Assembly (NCBI GenBank): GCA_947034885.2
Contig: OX344751.2
Span: forward strand, 45,971,082 to 46,035,081
Direction: 5' to 3'
Length of the DNA stretch: 64,000 nucleotides
Source of the DNA: Thuidium tamariscinum
Taxonomy: Eukaryota > Streptophyta > Bryopsida > Hypnales > Thuidiaceae
A program made the position numbers and the translations under genes. Numbering within the stretch: the first letter of the stretch is position 1; every line of letters starts with the position of its first letter. The notes beneath the pieces are model-generated. The model saw only the letters and a list, made by a program, of their open reading frames with translations. It was not told where the DNA came from and ran no database searches. This document shows positions 48,127 through 60,305 of the stretch, in pieces.

Positions 48127-50236
48127 ATGGCATCAAGTGGAGGAGAAGGCGTGCGCATCATTGACAAGTTTGATGAGGAGTATGAGTCCCAAGGGGAGGG
48201 ATCAGCCCTTGTCTCAAGACATGGGAGAGGAGGCAACAGCAAGGCGTTCAAGGAGACAAGGGCATGCTACAAGTGTGGCAAACTAGGCCACATTACTAGG
48301 GATTGCAAGGGCAGCCAAGCCAAAGACAAGGAGAGTGCACACCAAGCCTCCAAAGAAGAGGAGGAGATTGCCTTTGCCACCCATGGAGGAGGGGAGAAGG
48401 CCAACATGTTTACTTGGATTGTGGACTCGGGGGCCACCCAACATATGACCAGCCATCGGGATGCCTTCCACACCTATCAGCCCATTTCGGGGAAGAAGAT
48501 TTATTTGGGAGACAATGGCATGGTGGAGGCCCTTGGCAAGGGGGAGATCCTTGTGGAGGTGCAAGTGAAGGGGCTGACCAAGAGGATCCAGATCCAAGAA
48601 GTGCTCCATGTCCCCAAGTTGCATGCCAACTTGCTTTCGGTGAGTAGATTGTCTTTGGGAGGTTTGAAGGTACATTTCAACATGGTGGGGTGTGTTGTGA
48701 GGGCACCAAGTGGAGTTTTGATAGCATCAGCCCCTCGTGAGGGCCACTAGTACCCCCTCCACTTCACCAAGGTGAATGGTACTTCCTTGGCTTGTGTTGC
48801 CCAAGGATCAGCCCAAGGATCAGCTCATGGAGACCTTGTGGAGCTTTGGCATAGGAGGCTTGGGCACTTGAATGTGAAGAGCATGAAGAGTCTCCAACAC
48901 ATTGTGAAGGGGCTGAACCTCTCTTCTTGCAAGCATGATTGGAGTTCTATGGTGTGCAAGGGGTGCATGGAGGGCAAGCAAGCAAGGCAGCCCTTCCCCA
49001 AGGATGGGGCAACCCGAGCCACCAAGCCATTGGAGCTTGTGCATTCAGATGTGTGTGGGCCGATGAAGACCACAACCATAGGAGGAGCAAGGTATTTTGT
49101 GACCTTCATTGATGATTTCTCTCGCAAGGTGTGGGTGTATATGCTGAAGTGCAAGAGTGAGGTGTTTGGGCGTTTTGAGACTTGGAAGGCCCTTGTGGAG
49201 GCCCAATCTGATTGCAAGGTGAAGGTGCTGCGGTCGGATAATGGAGGGGAATATGTGTCCAAGGCCTTTGAAGAGTACTTGAAGGCCGATGGCATTGAGC
49301 ACCACACATCAGCACCTTACACTCCTCAACAAAATGGGGTAGCAGAGCGTGCAAATCGCACCATTGTGGAGATGGCAAGGTCTATGATTCATGGCCAAGG
49401 GCTGAAGTATGAGCTTTGGGGGGAGGCGGTGTCTACAGCTGTGTATACAAGGAACCGTTGCCCCACCCAAGCCTTGACAAGCATGACACCCCAAGAAGCT
49501 TGGAGTGGGATCAGGCCCCATGTGTCTCACATGCGGATTTTCGTGTGCATGGCCTATGCATTGGTCCCAAGTGCCAAGAGGACCAAGTTGGATGGCAAGG
49601 GCATGAAGTGCCTTTTCCTTGGTTATTGTGAGGGAACCAAGTCTTATAGGCTGATGTGTGTGGAGAGCAAGAAGATCGTCCAGAGTAGGGATGTGACCTT
49701 CTTGGAGGATGGAGGTGCTGATCCAAAGCTCTTGGAGATGAGCCCAAGTGGGAGAAATGGAGGACCAACCCATGTAGTAGGCACAACTCGAAGAGTGCAC
49801 AGGGAAGATGATGAAGATGAAGATGAAGAGCAAGGAGGGGAAGATGAGGACTTGGTGGAGCCCAAGAAGAAGGTGACTACTCCCCAAGTGAAGAGATCAG
49901 CTGCTCCTTCTCCAAGCACTTCACCAAGGGAGCAAGAGCATGATCAGCCCTTGGAGGAGCAAGAGGAGCCACGTTATCCAACAAGGACTCGTAGGCCTCT
50001 AAGAGATTGGTGGCTGAATCACATTCTTCCCCCACAACGTGAAGAAGAAGCCAACGTAGCTTGCTTTGGAGATGCAACCACACTTGGAGAAGTGTTGGGT
50101 TGTAAAGATGGAAGCAAGTGGGAGTTGGCTATGCAAACGGAGTGCAAAGCCCTAGGTACACCACTTAACACTCATGAGGAGTTGCCCAAGCTTATAGGTG
50201 ACGAATTGGAGGAGGCAAGGGCTGAAATGCAAGGTG
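48127..50236 (+). pseudogene. Copia B protease-integrase polyprotein with capsid and RT deleted
   Basis: MASSGGEG joins to the pre-knuckle region, then CYKCGKLGHITRDC, protease DSGAT, the HHCC region and the integrase core (HSDVCGP, RSDNGGEY, NGVAERANR), all intact. One nonsense TAG occurs at 48,748-48,750, where E has TTG; the frame is otherwise open to 50,236. After KWELAMQ the frame jumps to ECKALGTPL, removing the RT core. CKAL and CKAIGTPL share a few bases, suggesting a microhomology or template-switch deletion. C is inserted after AEMQGV. The tail resumes at 55,765 (PYKAAV ... VKRVLR) and goes straight from there to GKPP and the polypurine tract, so RNase H is lost. Confidence 0.9.
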
Positions 50237-50492
50237 TATTGAGATTACAATGTTATGAATGGATGAAAGGCTTTACTTAGATGGTAGGAAGATACCATGG
50301 CCCAAGAGTGGGCTGAACATAAGGGAGAAGCCTTTCCCTAGTTATCCACAAACCATGTGGGATAACCAAACACCATGGGCTGCCTTTGACTACAAGCAAT
50401 ACCCAAAGGACTCTAAGGCTAACTAAGAGTCTAATGCTACTCCTAGGGCTGAATGTACATAGTCTACACTAATATGTACATGATCTTCAACA
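50237..50492 (-). repeat. 3' LTR of copia C
   Basis: 256 bp, immediately preceded on the minus strand by the polypurine tract AAAGTGGGAG. Confidence 0.95.
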
Positions 50493-53400
50493 CTCCCACT
50501 TTGAGAGTGGTCAAAGGCTCGAAGGCCCATCTTCTCAATCAAGTTGTGGTGTTGTGGCTTCCCAAGAGCCTTGGTCAGCACATCAGCAACCATAGCTTGG
50601 GTAGGCACATACTTGAGCTCAATCACCTCAGCCTCCACTCGTTCACGAATGAAATGGTGTTGCACATCAATGTGCTTCGTCCGAGAGTGGTGGGTGGGAT
50701 TTTTGGCCAAAGCAATGGCCCCTTGGTTGTCACACCAGATGGGTGTGCTCCCCTCTTGGACAAGGCCAACATCAGCCAAGAGTTGCCGCAACCAAATGGC
50801 CTCCTTGGTGCATTGGCTCATGGCCATGTATTCAGCCTCCGTTGTAGAAAGAGCTATGGTGGGCTGCCTCTTGGAATTTCAAGTAATGGCACCCAATCCA
50901 AGCTTAAACACGTAGCCGGTGGTGGATCTCCTATCCGCCTCATCACCTGCCCAATCCGCATCACAATAGCCATGCAAAGTCACATGGGCACCTCCAAGTT
51001 GCAACTCCAGCCCAAGTGTGCCTTGAAGGTACCTCATCACCCTCTTCACCGCAGCCCAATGCTTTGGGCCATACTTGGACATGTGTTGACTCACAACACT
51101 CACCGGAAAGGCCAAATCAGGCCTTGTGGCCACCATGGCATACATCAAGCAACCCACCGCTGCCTTGTAAGGCACACCTTGCATTTCAGCCCTCACCTCT
51201 CCAAATTCAGCATCCGTGAGCTTGGGCAACTTCACACGAGTCTCAAGTGGTGTACCTATGGCTTTGCACTCCTCCATGTTGAAGCGCTGGAGAATTTCTT
51301 CAAGGTACCTGCGTTGGCTCATGGTGATGGTGCGGGCAGCCCTATCCCTCTTGAACTCCACTCCAAGGCAATAGTTCAGCTCTCCAAGGTCAGTCATCTC
51401 ATACTCCTCCTTGAGCATGGCCTTCACTTCAAGCATCTTGGTCATGCTACTTGCAAGAAGGATCAGATCATCCACATATAAAAGATCACAATCACCAAAA
51501 ACTCACAACTTTGCATGGTGTACAATGAGTGATCAACATGGCTTCTTAGGAAGCCCTTCCTCACAAACATGGCATCAATATCTTGATACCATGCTCTCCC
51601 TGATTGCTTCAACCCGGGAAGGGCCTTCTTCAACTTGCACTTGAGATGCTCTTGGCCTTCTTGCACAAAGCCTTGGGGCTGATCCATGTAGATGACCTCC
51701 TTGAGCTTGGGGTTGAGAAAAGCCGTCTTCACATCCATTTGGTGCATCTCCAAGTCCATGGCTGCCCCAAGAGTCACAACACACCGGATGGTGCTAAACT
51801 TGGCAACGGGAGCAAAAGTCTCATTAAAATCCACCCCCTCCACTTGGGAAAACCCCCTAGCAACCAGCCTTGCCTTGTACCTCACAACATGACCCAAAGC
51901 ATCCCTTTTGGTGGAGAAAACCCACTTACAGCCCACACTTGATCTCTTGGAAGGAAGGGCAGCAAGCTCCCATGTCCCTTTGGTAATGAGGGCCTTGTAC
52001 TCCTCTTGCATGGCCAACTCCCACTTGCTTGCATCCTCACAACGCAACACCTCTCCAAGTGTGGATGGATCTCCAAGGAAAGCCACATTGGCTTGGTCTT
52101 CATGTTGTGGGGGAAGAATGTGATTCAGCCACCAATCTCGAAGTGGCCTCCGGGTCCTTGTTGGATAACGTGGCTCCTCTTGCTCCTCCAAGGGCTGGTC
52201 TTGCTCCTCCAATGGCTGATCTTGCTCTTCCAAGGGCTGATCATGCTCCTTCTCCCTTGGTGAAGATCTTGGAGAAGGGGCTGATGGCCTCTTCCCTTGG
52301 GGTGTGGCCACCTTCTTCTTGGGCTCCACCAAGTCTTCATCTAGGTGCACTCTTGGAGTTGTGCCCACCTTTTGGGTTGGTCCTCCATTACTCCCACTTG
52401 GGCTCATCTCCAAGAGCTTGGGATCAGCACCTCCATCCTCCAAGAAGGTCACATCTCTACTCTTGATGATCTTCTTGCTCTCCACACACATCAGCCTATA
52501 AGCCTTGGTTCCCTCACAATAACCGAGGAAAAGGCACTTGGTGCCCTTGGCATCCAACTTGGTCCTCTTGGCACTAGGCACCAAGGCATAAGCAATGCAC
52601 CCAAAAACCCGCATGTGAGACACATGAGGTCTGATCCCACTCCAAGCTTCTTAAGGTGTCTTCCCAATCAAGGCTGAAGTAGGGCACCGGTTCCTTGTAT
52701 ACACCGCATTGGACACCGCCTCCCCCCAAAGCTCAAACTTCAGCCCTTGGCCATGAATCATAGACCTTGCCATCTCCACAATGGTCCGATTGGCACGCTC
52801 CGCTACGCCGTTTTGTTGAGGAGTGTAAGGTGCTGATGTATGGTGCTCAATGCCATGGGCTTGCAAGTACCCCTCAAAGGCCTTGGACACATATTCCCCT
52901 CCATTATCCGACCGCAGCACCTTCACCTTGCAATCAGATTGGGCCTCCACAAGGGCCTTCCAAGTCTCAAAACGCCCAAACACCTCACTCTTGCACTTCA
53001 GCATATACACCCACACCTTGCGAGAGAAATCATCAATGAAGGTCACAAAATACCTTGCTCCTCCTATGGTTGAGGTCTTCATTGGCCCACACACATCGGA
53101 ATGCACAAGCTCCAATGGCTTGCTGGCCCTTGTTGCCCCATCCTTGGGGAAGGGCTGCCTTGCTTGCTTGCCCTCAATGCACCCCTTGCACACCATAGAA
53201 CTCCAATCATGCTTGCAAGAAGAGAGGTTCAGCCCCTTCACAATGTGTTGGAGACTCTTCATGCTCTTCACATTCAAGTGCCCAAGCCTCCTATGCCAAA
53301 GCTCCACAAGGTCCTCATGAGCTGATCCTTGGGCCACACAAGCCAAGGAAGTGCTATTCACCTTGGTGAAATGGAAGATGTACAAGTTGCCCTCACGAGG

Positions 53401-54546
53401 GGCTGATGCAATCAAGACTCCACTTGGGGACCTCACAACACATCCCACCATGTTGAATTGCACTTTCAAACCTCCCAAAGACAACTTGCTTACCAAAAGC
53501 AAGTTGGCATGCAACTTGGGGACATGGAGCACCTCCTCAATTGTGATCCTCCTAGGCTGCCCCTTCACTTGCACCTCCACATGGATCTCCCCCTTGCCAA
53601 GAGCCTCCACCATGCCATTGTCTCCCAAGTAAATCTTCTTCCCCGAAATGGGCTGATAGGTGTGGAAGGCATCCCGATGGCTGGTCATGTGTTGGGTAGC
53701 ACCTGAATCCACAATCCAAGTGAACATGTTGGCCTTCTCCCCTCCTCCATGGGTGGCAAAGGCGAAATCCTCCTCCTCCTCCTCTTTGGAAGCTTGGTGT
53801 GCACTCTCCTTGTCTTTGGCTTGGCTGGTCTTGCAATGCTTGGCAATGTGGCCTGATTTGCCACACTTGAAGCATGTCCTTGTCTCCTTGAACGCCTTGG
53901 TGGTGCCTCCCTTGCCATGCCTTGACACAAGGGCTGATCCCTCCCCTTGGGGCTCATTCTCCTTGCGCTTTGTCACCTCATGCATCAAGCGGGCTGTCAC
54001 AAACTCCAAGGTCAGATCCTTGGTGGCCCTTGTCTCCAAGGCGGTGATGAGGAACTCATAGGATGGTGGCAAGCTCTCCAACAATGTCATCACCACATCT
54101 CCCTCCGTCACGGGCGCCTCCAAACAAGCCAACTCATCAGCAAGAGCCTTGATCTTGTTGACATGGTCCAACATGTCGTCCTCCTCTTGCATCTTGCTAG
54201 TGAAGAACTTGCGCCGAAGGAAGAGGATGTTGGAGAGGCTCTTGGTCTCATGGATGTTGCAAAGGGTGGTCCACGCATGGGCTGGTCCCTTGCAATGGCG
54301 GATGTGTGCAATCTGCCGGTCCGCAAGGTTGATGGCAATGAGGGCAAAGGCCTTCTTCTCCTTCCTCTCAAATGCCTTCTTGGTCTTTGGATCAGCATCC
54401 TCACTTGGAGGCTCCTCACTCCCATCCACCACATCCCACAAGTCCTTCTCCGCAAGAATCATCTCCATCTTGAACTTCCACATGCCAAAGTTCTCCCCAT
54501 TGAACTTGTCAATGATGCGCACGCCCTCTCCTCCACTTGATGCCAT
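50423..54546 (-). pseudogene. gag-pol: Copia gag-pol polyprotein of C, three lesions
   Basis: Same domain order as C1. It carries the same TAA at the end of the integrase core (52,651-52,653). It has two private lesions: a 2-base AA insertion near 51,480, which shifts the frame inside the RT YVDD region, and TGA replacing Trp near 50,887-50,889 (IT*NSK where C1 has ITWNSK). Downstream RNase H (STTEAEY, KHIDVQHHF) is otherwise well preserved, and the frame ends in the LTR at 50,423. Inactive as it stands, yet its LTRs show that it inserted recently. Confidence 0.9.
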
Positions 54547-55503
54547 GGTGAAGCACCTCCCACTTGTTGGCAGCACCCCAAGTGTCTCCAACTGAATTCA
54601 GCCTCCAAACACTCGGAAGCCAATTGGGCTGAAATGGCACCAATCAGCCCTTCCAAGGACCTTCCAAGCTCCTCCCAATCCAAAGAAACGACCAAAAACA
54701 CTCCACTCAAGTGCCTCACCTCTACTCCACACCAAATCAGACCCTAATCAAGCTACAATTCACCACATGAATGTCATGGGCTAGTGCTCCTTCAATTCAG
54801 CAAGCAATCTCACAATGCTCCTCACAAATAGGGTACTCCACACAACAAGGCGCTCAAGCCTTCCAATCAGCCCTAAATGGATGCTACTACTCACAATAAG
54901 CACCTCAAGGACAACAATGGCCTCCAATAGCCCTAATTGGATCACCAAAGCACCCTACTTGGCCCTCAATGGCTCACAAGGGGCAGAAATCAGTCCTCTA
55001 AGGATCAAGAAATCCATGAATTGCCTCACTCACTCACAAGGGCTCTAATCAGCCCTCTATGCATGGCAAACTCCTCAAGCAACTCAAATATGCTTCCAAG
55101 GCCTCTAAAGGACTCTCACTAGATTGCAATTGGCACCATCACAATCCACAATGCACTCAAATGCACAATCAGCCTCAATGGGCTCCCAATGTACACTTCT
55201 AAGCACAAACTCAAACTAGGAGCTTCCAACCAGCCCTAACTAGGTCTGATTACTACCATAAGCAAACTCTCACCCAAAATGTACTCAAAACCTCACAAAC
55301 CAGCCAACAATAGCTCCTAAAAAAAATTCCTTTTTTAAAAAAAATGCACTCCAAAGTTGTTGATATTTGCAAAATGACTCACACCATATGGTTTATAGGT
55401 GAAAAGTGACAAAGGGCTGATTACTCCTCCAAGCTCCAAGATCTCCTCCAAATGCTTTGAATTCCTCCCTCAAACGCAACTCCAAGTGCGTGGGCCCATA
55501 ACC
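54547..55503 (-). other. Leader of copia C
   Basis: 957 bp, nearly identical to the C1 leader. The presumed primer-binding sequence GGTTATGGGCCC lies at its LTR edge. Confidence 0.75.
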
Positions 55504-55759
55504 TATTGAGATTACAATGTTATGAATGGATGAAAGGCTTTACTTAGATGGTAGGAAGATACCATGGCCCAAGAGTGGGCTGAACATAAGGGAGAAGCCT
55601 TTCCCTAGTTATCCACAAACCATGTGGGATAACCAAACACCATGGGCTGCCTTTGACTACAAGCAATACCCAAGGGACTCTAAGGCTAACTAAGAGTCTA
55701 ATGCTACTCCTAGGGCTGAATGTACATAGTCTACACTAATATGGACATGATCTTCAACA
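55504..55759 (-). repeat. 5' LTR of copia C
   Basis: 256 bp, two differences from the 3' LTR. Confidence 0.95.
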
Positions 55760-55995
55760 TGGTGTGCCTTATAAGGCAGCGGTGAGCTCTTTGAAGCATG
55801 CCATGGAAGCCACAAGGGCTGATTTGGCATTGTCGGTGAGTGTTGTATGTGAATCCATGTCTAAGTATGGCCCAAAGTGTTGGGCAGCGGTCAAGAGAGT
55901 GTTGAGGTAGTTTAATGGCGTACTTGGTAAGCCACCAACCCAAACTTGATTGCAATGATAATTCATTGCACCTTTGACCACTCTCAAAGTGGGAG

Positions 55996-56272
55996 TGTTG
56001 AAGATCATGTACATATTGATGACTAACATGTACATATTAGTGTAGACTATGTACATTCAGCCCTAGGAGTAGCATTAGACTCTTAGTTAGCCTTAGAGTC
56101 CATTGGGTATTGCTCGTAGTCAGAGGCAGCCCATGAAAGGTAGTTATCCCACATGGTTTGTGGATAACTAGAGAAAGGCTTCTAGCTTAAGTTCAGCCCA
56201 CTCATGTGGCTTGGCATCTTCCTACCATCTAAGTAAAGCCTTTCATCCATCAATACCTTTGTAATCTCAATA
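55996..56272 (+). repeat. 3' LTR of copia B
   Basis: 277 bp with the same 21-bp duplication as the 5' LTR, preceded by the polypurine tract AAAGTGGGAG and followed by the AGGAG duplication. Confidence 0.95.
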
Positions 56273-56277
56273 AGGAG

Positions 56278-58450
56278 TGTAATGCACCATGGAAAGAGGG
56301 TAATCGTGAGGGCTACGGAAATAAAAGGGATACTAGTGCCAAATTGGTTGAGCTTCCTCATGAAGAAGGTCCAAATAAAAATAAAGACAAAAAGTCTTAT
56401 CATATAGAAGTGGAGCAGGAGACAAGGATAGTTGTTTGTCTAAAATTGAGGGATAGAGAAATTCAAAAAGTGAGCACGAGGGGACAAATTTTAAAAGAAA
56501 ATCCTCTTGGCAATTTGGAAATTCGAAGAGAGAAAGAGATGACAAGAAAAGAAGCCCAACAATTATTAGAGGTACAAAACCAATTAGGAGTAACCAGTAT
56601 GCCCAATTTGGAGGTTAATCCCAATTTTGTGAATTTAAATGATGATGATAATGTTAAATCCAATTTGGAATTGTTCGTGTTAAAACCAAAAGGGAAATCA
56701 GTTCAGTTTGAACTAGTTGGTCAGGACATGAAACCTATAGGTAATGGAGTGCAACATATATCCAATTTGGCATCCAGTCAATTACCGAATGGGAGTCATA
56801 AGGAATTAAATCTAGTTGAACCATTGGTAATTCCACCTATTTGGTTAGAATCAGATGACCAGCTTGGGAATTATGAGCCCAAGGTTGAATTATCACCTAC
56901 TTGGAAAACTGTACACCCAATTGGGAGAACCATTAAGTCCTCAATAAGGAGAAAACATGGTAGTATGAGACAATTAGGAATAATGGAAAATAGTGACCCT
57001 TATAACTTAATAGAAAATCTAGGCCATGTGAAGGCTGATATTTCCATCAAGTAATTATTGGGAATTTCTCCTTCCTGTAGGGAGGCTCTTAAGTCCAAAT
57101 TGGTTAGGAAAAGAACCAAAGTTGTCAATGAAGTAACTTTGAGCCCTGACCCAAGAGCTCCTATGATTGATGTAGAAATAGATGGGTTAATTGTGAATGG
57201 TGTACAGGTTGATGGTGGTTCCAGTGTGAACCTCATGAACCAAGGCACCATGTTTACTCTTCAATTAACAAGGTTACAAGAAACCAAGTTGGTTTTGTGC
57301 ATGGCAGACCAGAGTAGGGTGAAGCCCCTGGGAATTTTTACTCAAAGTAAAAACAAAGATAGCAAGGTTAGTCTTTTTAATTGACTATATTGTTTTTCAA
57401 CCTAATACACCTAATGCATCATATCCAATTTTGCTAGGTCGTCCTTGGCTATACCAAGCAAAAGCCAAAGATGACTGGGGAAAGGGAATATTAAAAATTG
57501 TACAAGGAAATCATCGGGTAGATATTCCCATGTACCCGAAAAAATATTATGAAAAAACCCAATGGGAATCTCCGGATAATACCACCGAATTGGATTATGA
57601 TTCACATAGAGGGGAATTACAAACAAATAGGATTTACAGCAACTCCAAATTGGAAGACCAGGGAGTAATACCGATTGAAAAATTTGTAGAAGTAGCCCCT
57701 GGTGAATATTTAATACGAACTGGGAATGATGATAATTCCGATAGGGCAATACAAAATTGGTTGACCGATTCGGTAGCCTACTGTGTGGAATCCGAATGGG
57801 AAGGAAGTGAGGAAACTGAGGAAGTATTATTTGAGTCTTTTGGTGAGACACCTATTTGGTCTTATGTATCCAAATTACATTGTCAGAAGGTAAATATTAG
57901 TCCTAATGAGGAAGAAAAAATTATACAAGTCTATAAAAATTTGGAACCAGATGAATTAAAAAGTTGGATTACGTTCTTTAAAGAGAACAATAAGACATTT
58001 GCATGGTCATATAAGGACCTAAAAGGTGTCTCCCCAACAATTTGTGAGCACCATATAGATCTTGAGGACGGTGCCAAACCAATTAGGCAACGACCCCATA
58101 GGTTAAATCCAAAATATTCATTATTAGTAAAAGAAGAAATAGAAAAATTAATTAATATTGGGTTCATTTATCCAGCCCCTAATAGTGAGTGGGTTAGCCC
58201 TATAGTAATAGTACCCAAAAATGATGGCCGAATTAGAATATGTCAGGATTTTAGAAAATTAAATGCAGTTATTAAAAAAGATGGATTTCCTTTACCTTTT
58301 ACCGATAGTAATTTGGATACTGTAGCCGGTCATGAATGTTACTCATTCATAGACGGGTTCTCTGGATACAACCATATCCAAATTGCAAAAGAAGATCAAG
58401 CGAAAACAACTTTTGTTACCAATCTAGGAATTTATGCAAGTAGAGTAACG
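56278..58450 (+). pseudogene. pol: Gypsy gag tail, protease and N-terminal RT, truncated
   Basis: Resumes the last knuckle Cys, then a charged linker. An aspartic protease follows (VDGGSSVNLM near 57,210; ILLGRPWL near 57,430), then RT from about 57,950 (PHRLNPKY, VSPIVIVPKNDGRIRICQDFRKLN, SFIDGFSGYNHIQI). RT ends at the F insertion before the YxDD motif. Lesions: in-frame TAA at about 57,052 and a frameshift near 57,380. The RT block motifs are gypsy-like, not copia-like. Confidence 0.88.
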
Positions 58451-58706
58451 TATTGAGATTACAAAGGTATTGATGGATGAAAGGCTTTACTTAGATGGTA
58501 GGAAGATACAAAGACCCATGAGTGGGCTGATCTTATGCTACAAGCCTTTCCCTAGTTATCCACAAACCATGAAGGATAACTACCTTTCATAGGCTGCCTT
58601 TGACTACGAGCAATACCCAATGGACTCTAAGACTAACCTAGTGTCTAATGCTACTCCTAGGGCTGTATGTACATGGGCTACACTAATATGTACATGATCT
58701 TCAACA
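58451..58706 (-). repeat. 3' LTR of copia F
   Basis: 256 bp inserted after TAACG of the gypsy RT; the matching duplication is outside the window. Confidence 0.92.
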
Positions 58707-60049
58707 CTCCCACTTTGAGAGTGGTCAAAGGTGCAATGAATTATCATTGCAATCAAGTTTGGGTTGGTGGCTTACCAAGTACGCCATAAAACTATCTCAA
58801 CACTCTCTTGACCGCTGCCCAACACTTTGGGCCATACTTAGACATGGATTCAGATACAACACTCACCGATAATGCCAAATCAGCCCTTGTGGCTTCCATG
58901 GCATGCTTCAAAGAACTCACCGCTGCCTTATAAGGCACACCTTGCATTTCAGCCCTTGCCTCCTCCAACTCGTCATCTATGAGCTTGGGCAACTCCTCAT
59001 GAGTGTTAAGTGGTGTACCTAGGGCTTTGCACTCCGTTTGCATAGCCAACTCCCACTTGCTTGCATCTTCACAACCCAACACTTCTCCACGTGTGCTTGC
59101 ATCTCCAAAGCAAGCTACATTGGCTTCTTCACGTTGTGGGGGAAGAATGTGATTCAGCTACCAATCTCCTAGAGGCCTACGAGTCCTTGTTGGATAACGT
59201 GGCTCCTCATGCTCCTCCAAGGGCTGGTCTTGCTCCTCCAATGGCTAATCTAACTCTTCCAAGGGCTGATCATGCTCCTTCTCCCTTGGTGAAGATCTTG
59301 GAGAAGGGGCTGATGGCCTCTTCCCTTGGGGTGTGGCCACCTTCTTCTTGGGCTCGACCCGCTCTTCATCTTCTTCATCTTCATCTCCATCATCTTCCAT
59401 GTGCACTCTTGAAGTTGTGCCCACCACATGGGCTGGTCCTCCATTTCTCCCACTTGGGCTCATCTCCAAGAGCTTGGGATCAGCACCTCCATCCTCCAAG
59501 AAGGTCACATCTCTACTCTTGATGATTTTCTTGCTCTCCACACACATCAGCCTATAAGCCTTGGTTCCCTCACAATAACCAAGGAAAAGGCACTTCATGC
59601 CCTTGGCATCCAACTTGGTCCTCTTGGCACTTGGGACCAAGGCATAGGCCATGCACCCAAAAATCCGCATGTGAGACACATGGGGCCTAATCCCACTCCA
59701 AGCTTCTTGGGGTGTCATGCTTGTCAAGGCTTGGGTGGGGCAATGGTTCCTTGTATACACCGCTGTAGACACCGCCTCCCCCCAAAGCTCATACTTCAGC
59801 CCTTGGCCATGAATCATAGACCTTGCCATCTCCACAATGGTGCGATTTGCACGCTCCACTACGCCGTTTTGTTGAGGAGTGTAAGGTGCTGATGTGTGGT
59901 TCTCAATGCCATGGGCCTTCAAGTACTCATCAAAGGCCTTGGACACATACTCCCCTCCATTATCCGACCGCAGTACCTTCACCTTGCAATCAGATTGGGC
60001 CTCCACAAGGGCCTTCCAAGTCTCAAAACGCCCAAACACCTCACTCTTG
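58707..60049 (-). pseudogene. Integrase C-terminal half and RT-deleted pol remnant of copia F
   Basis: From the DNGGEY integrase motif (59,245-60,039 frame) through the linker to AVKRVLR at 58,792. RT catalytic residues are absent by deletion. Nonsense codons: TAG near 59,245 (Gln to stop) and TAG near 59,158 (Trp to stop in the RDWWLNH motif). The integrase core carries VVERANR where B has VAERANR. Confidence 0.87.
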
Positions 60050-60305
60050 TGTTGAAGATCATGTACATATTAGTGTAGACTATGTACATTCAGCCCTAGG
60101 AGTAGGAGTAGACTCTTAGCTAGGCTTAGAGTCCGTTGGGTATTGCTTGTAGTCAAAGGCAGCCCATGGTGTTTGGTTATCCCACATGGTTTGTGGATAA
60201 CTAGGGAAAGGCTTCTCCCTTATGTTCAGCCCACTCTTGGGCCATGGTATCTTCCTACCATCTAAGTAAAGCCTTTCATCCATTCATAACATTGTAATCT
60301 CAATA
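60050..60305 (+). repeat. 5' LTR of copia G
   Basis: 256 bp, followed by GGTTATTGGCCC (one change from the other copies' GGTTATGGGCCC). Confidence 0.93.

Larger units (their letters stand above)
50237..55759 (-). mobile_element. Copia C, full length (5523 bp), nested in copia B
   Basis: LTRs at 50,237-50,492 and 55,504-55,759 differ at 2 of 256 positions. Flanks AGGTG and TGGTG are a one-mismatch duplication of the target AAGGTGTGCC in B. The organisation matches C1. It inserted into B after B's own insertion, in antisense orientation. Confidence 0.95.
46441..56272 (+). mobile_element. Copia B, non-autonomous derivative inserted in gypsy gag
   Basis: Identical-length LTRs (277 bp, 2 differences) and a perfect AGGAG target duplication (46,436-46,440 and 56,273-56,277). 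Without the nested element C it is about 4.3 kb. It retains leader, nucleocapsid, protease and integrase. It lacks the gag capsid region (about 178 aa), the RT catalytic region (about 240 aa, including YVDD) and most of RNase H. It could move only with RT supplied by autonomous relatives such as C, C1 or G. Confidence 0.93.
41708..58450 (+). mobile_element. Degenerate Ty3/gypsy retrotransposon, host of nested insertions
   Basis: 5' LTR, primer-binding site, gag with four CCHC-type knuckles, protease and the start of RT, in that order on the plus strand. It is interrupted by a foldback element (43,764-43,763+1080) and copia B (46,441-56,272), and is cut off in RT by copia F at 58,451. The protease motif VDGGSSVNLM directly before an RT with no intervening integrase fits gypsy order. 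Several nonsense codons and frameshifts make it inactive. The long gag-protease spacer suggests a non-chromoviral lineage, which is tentative. Integrase, RNase H and 3' LTR are not in the window. Confidence 0.85.
58451..60049 (-). mobile_element. Copia F fragment, deleted subfamily, nested in gypsy RT
   Basis: 3' LTR 58,451-58,706 (256 bp), polypurine tract, then minus-strand pol sequence cut at 60,049 by element G. It shares with B the RT deletion (ELAMQTECKALGTPL) and the loss of RNase H (VKRVLR followed by GKPP). The LTR type is close to D and H. The rest presumably lies beyond the window on the far side of G. Confidence 0.88.
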
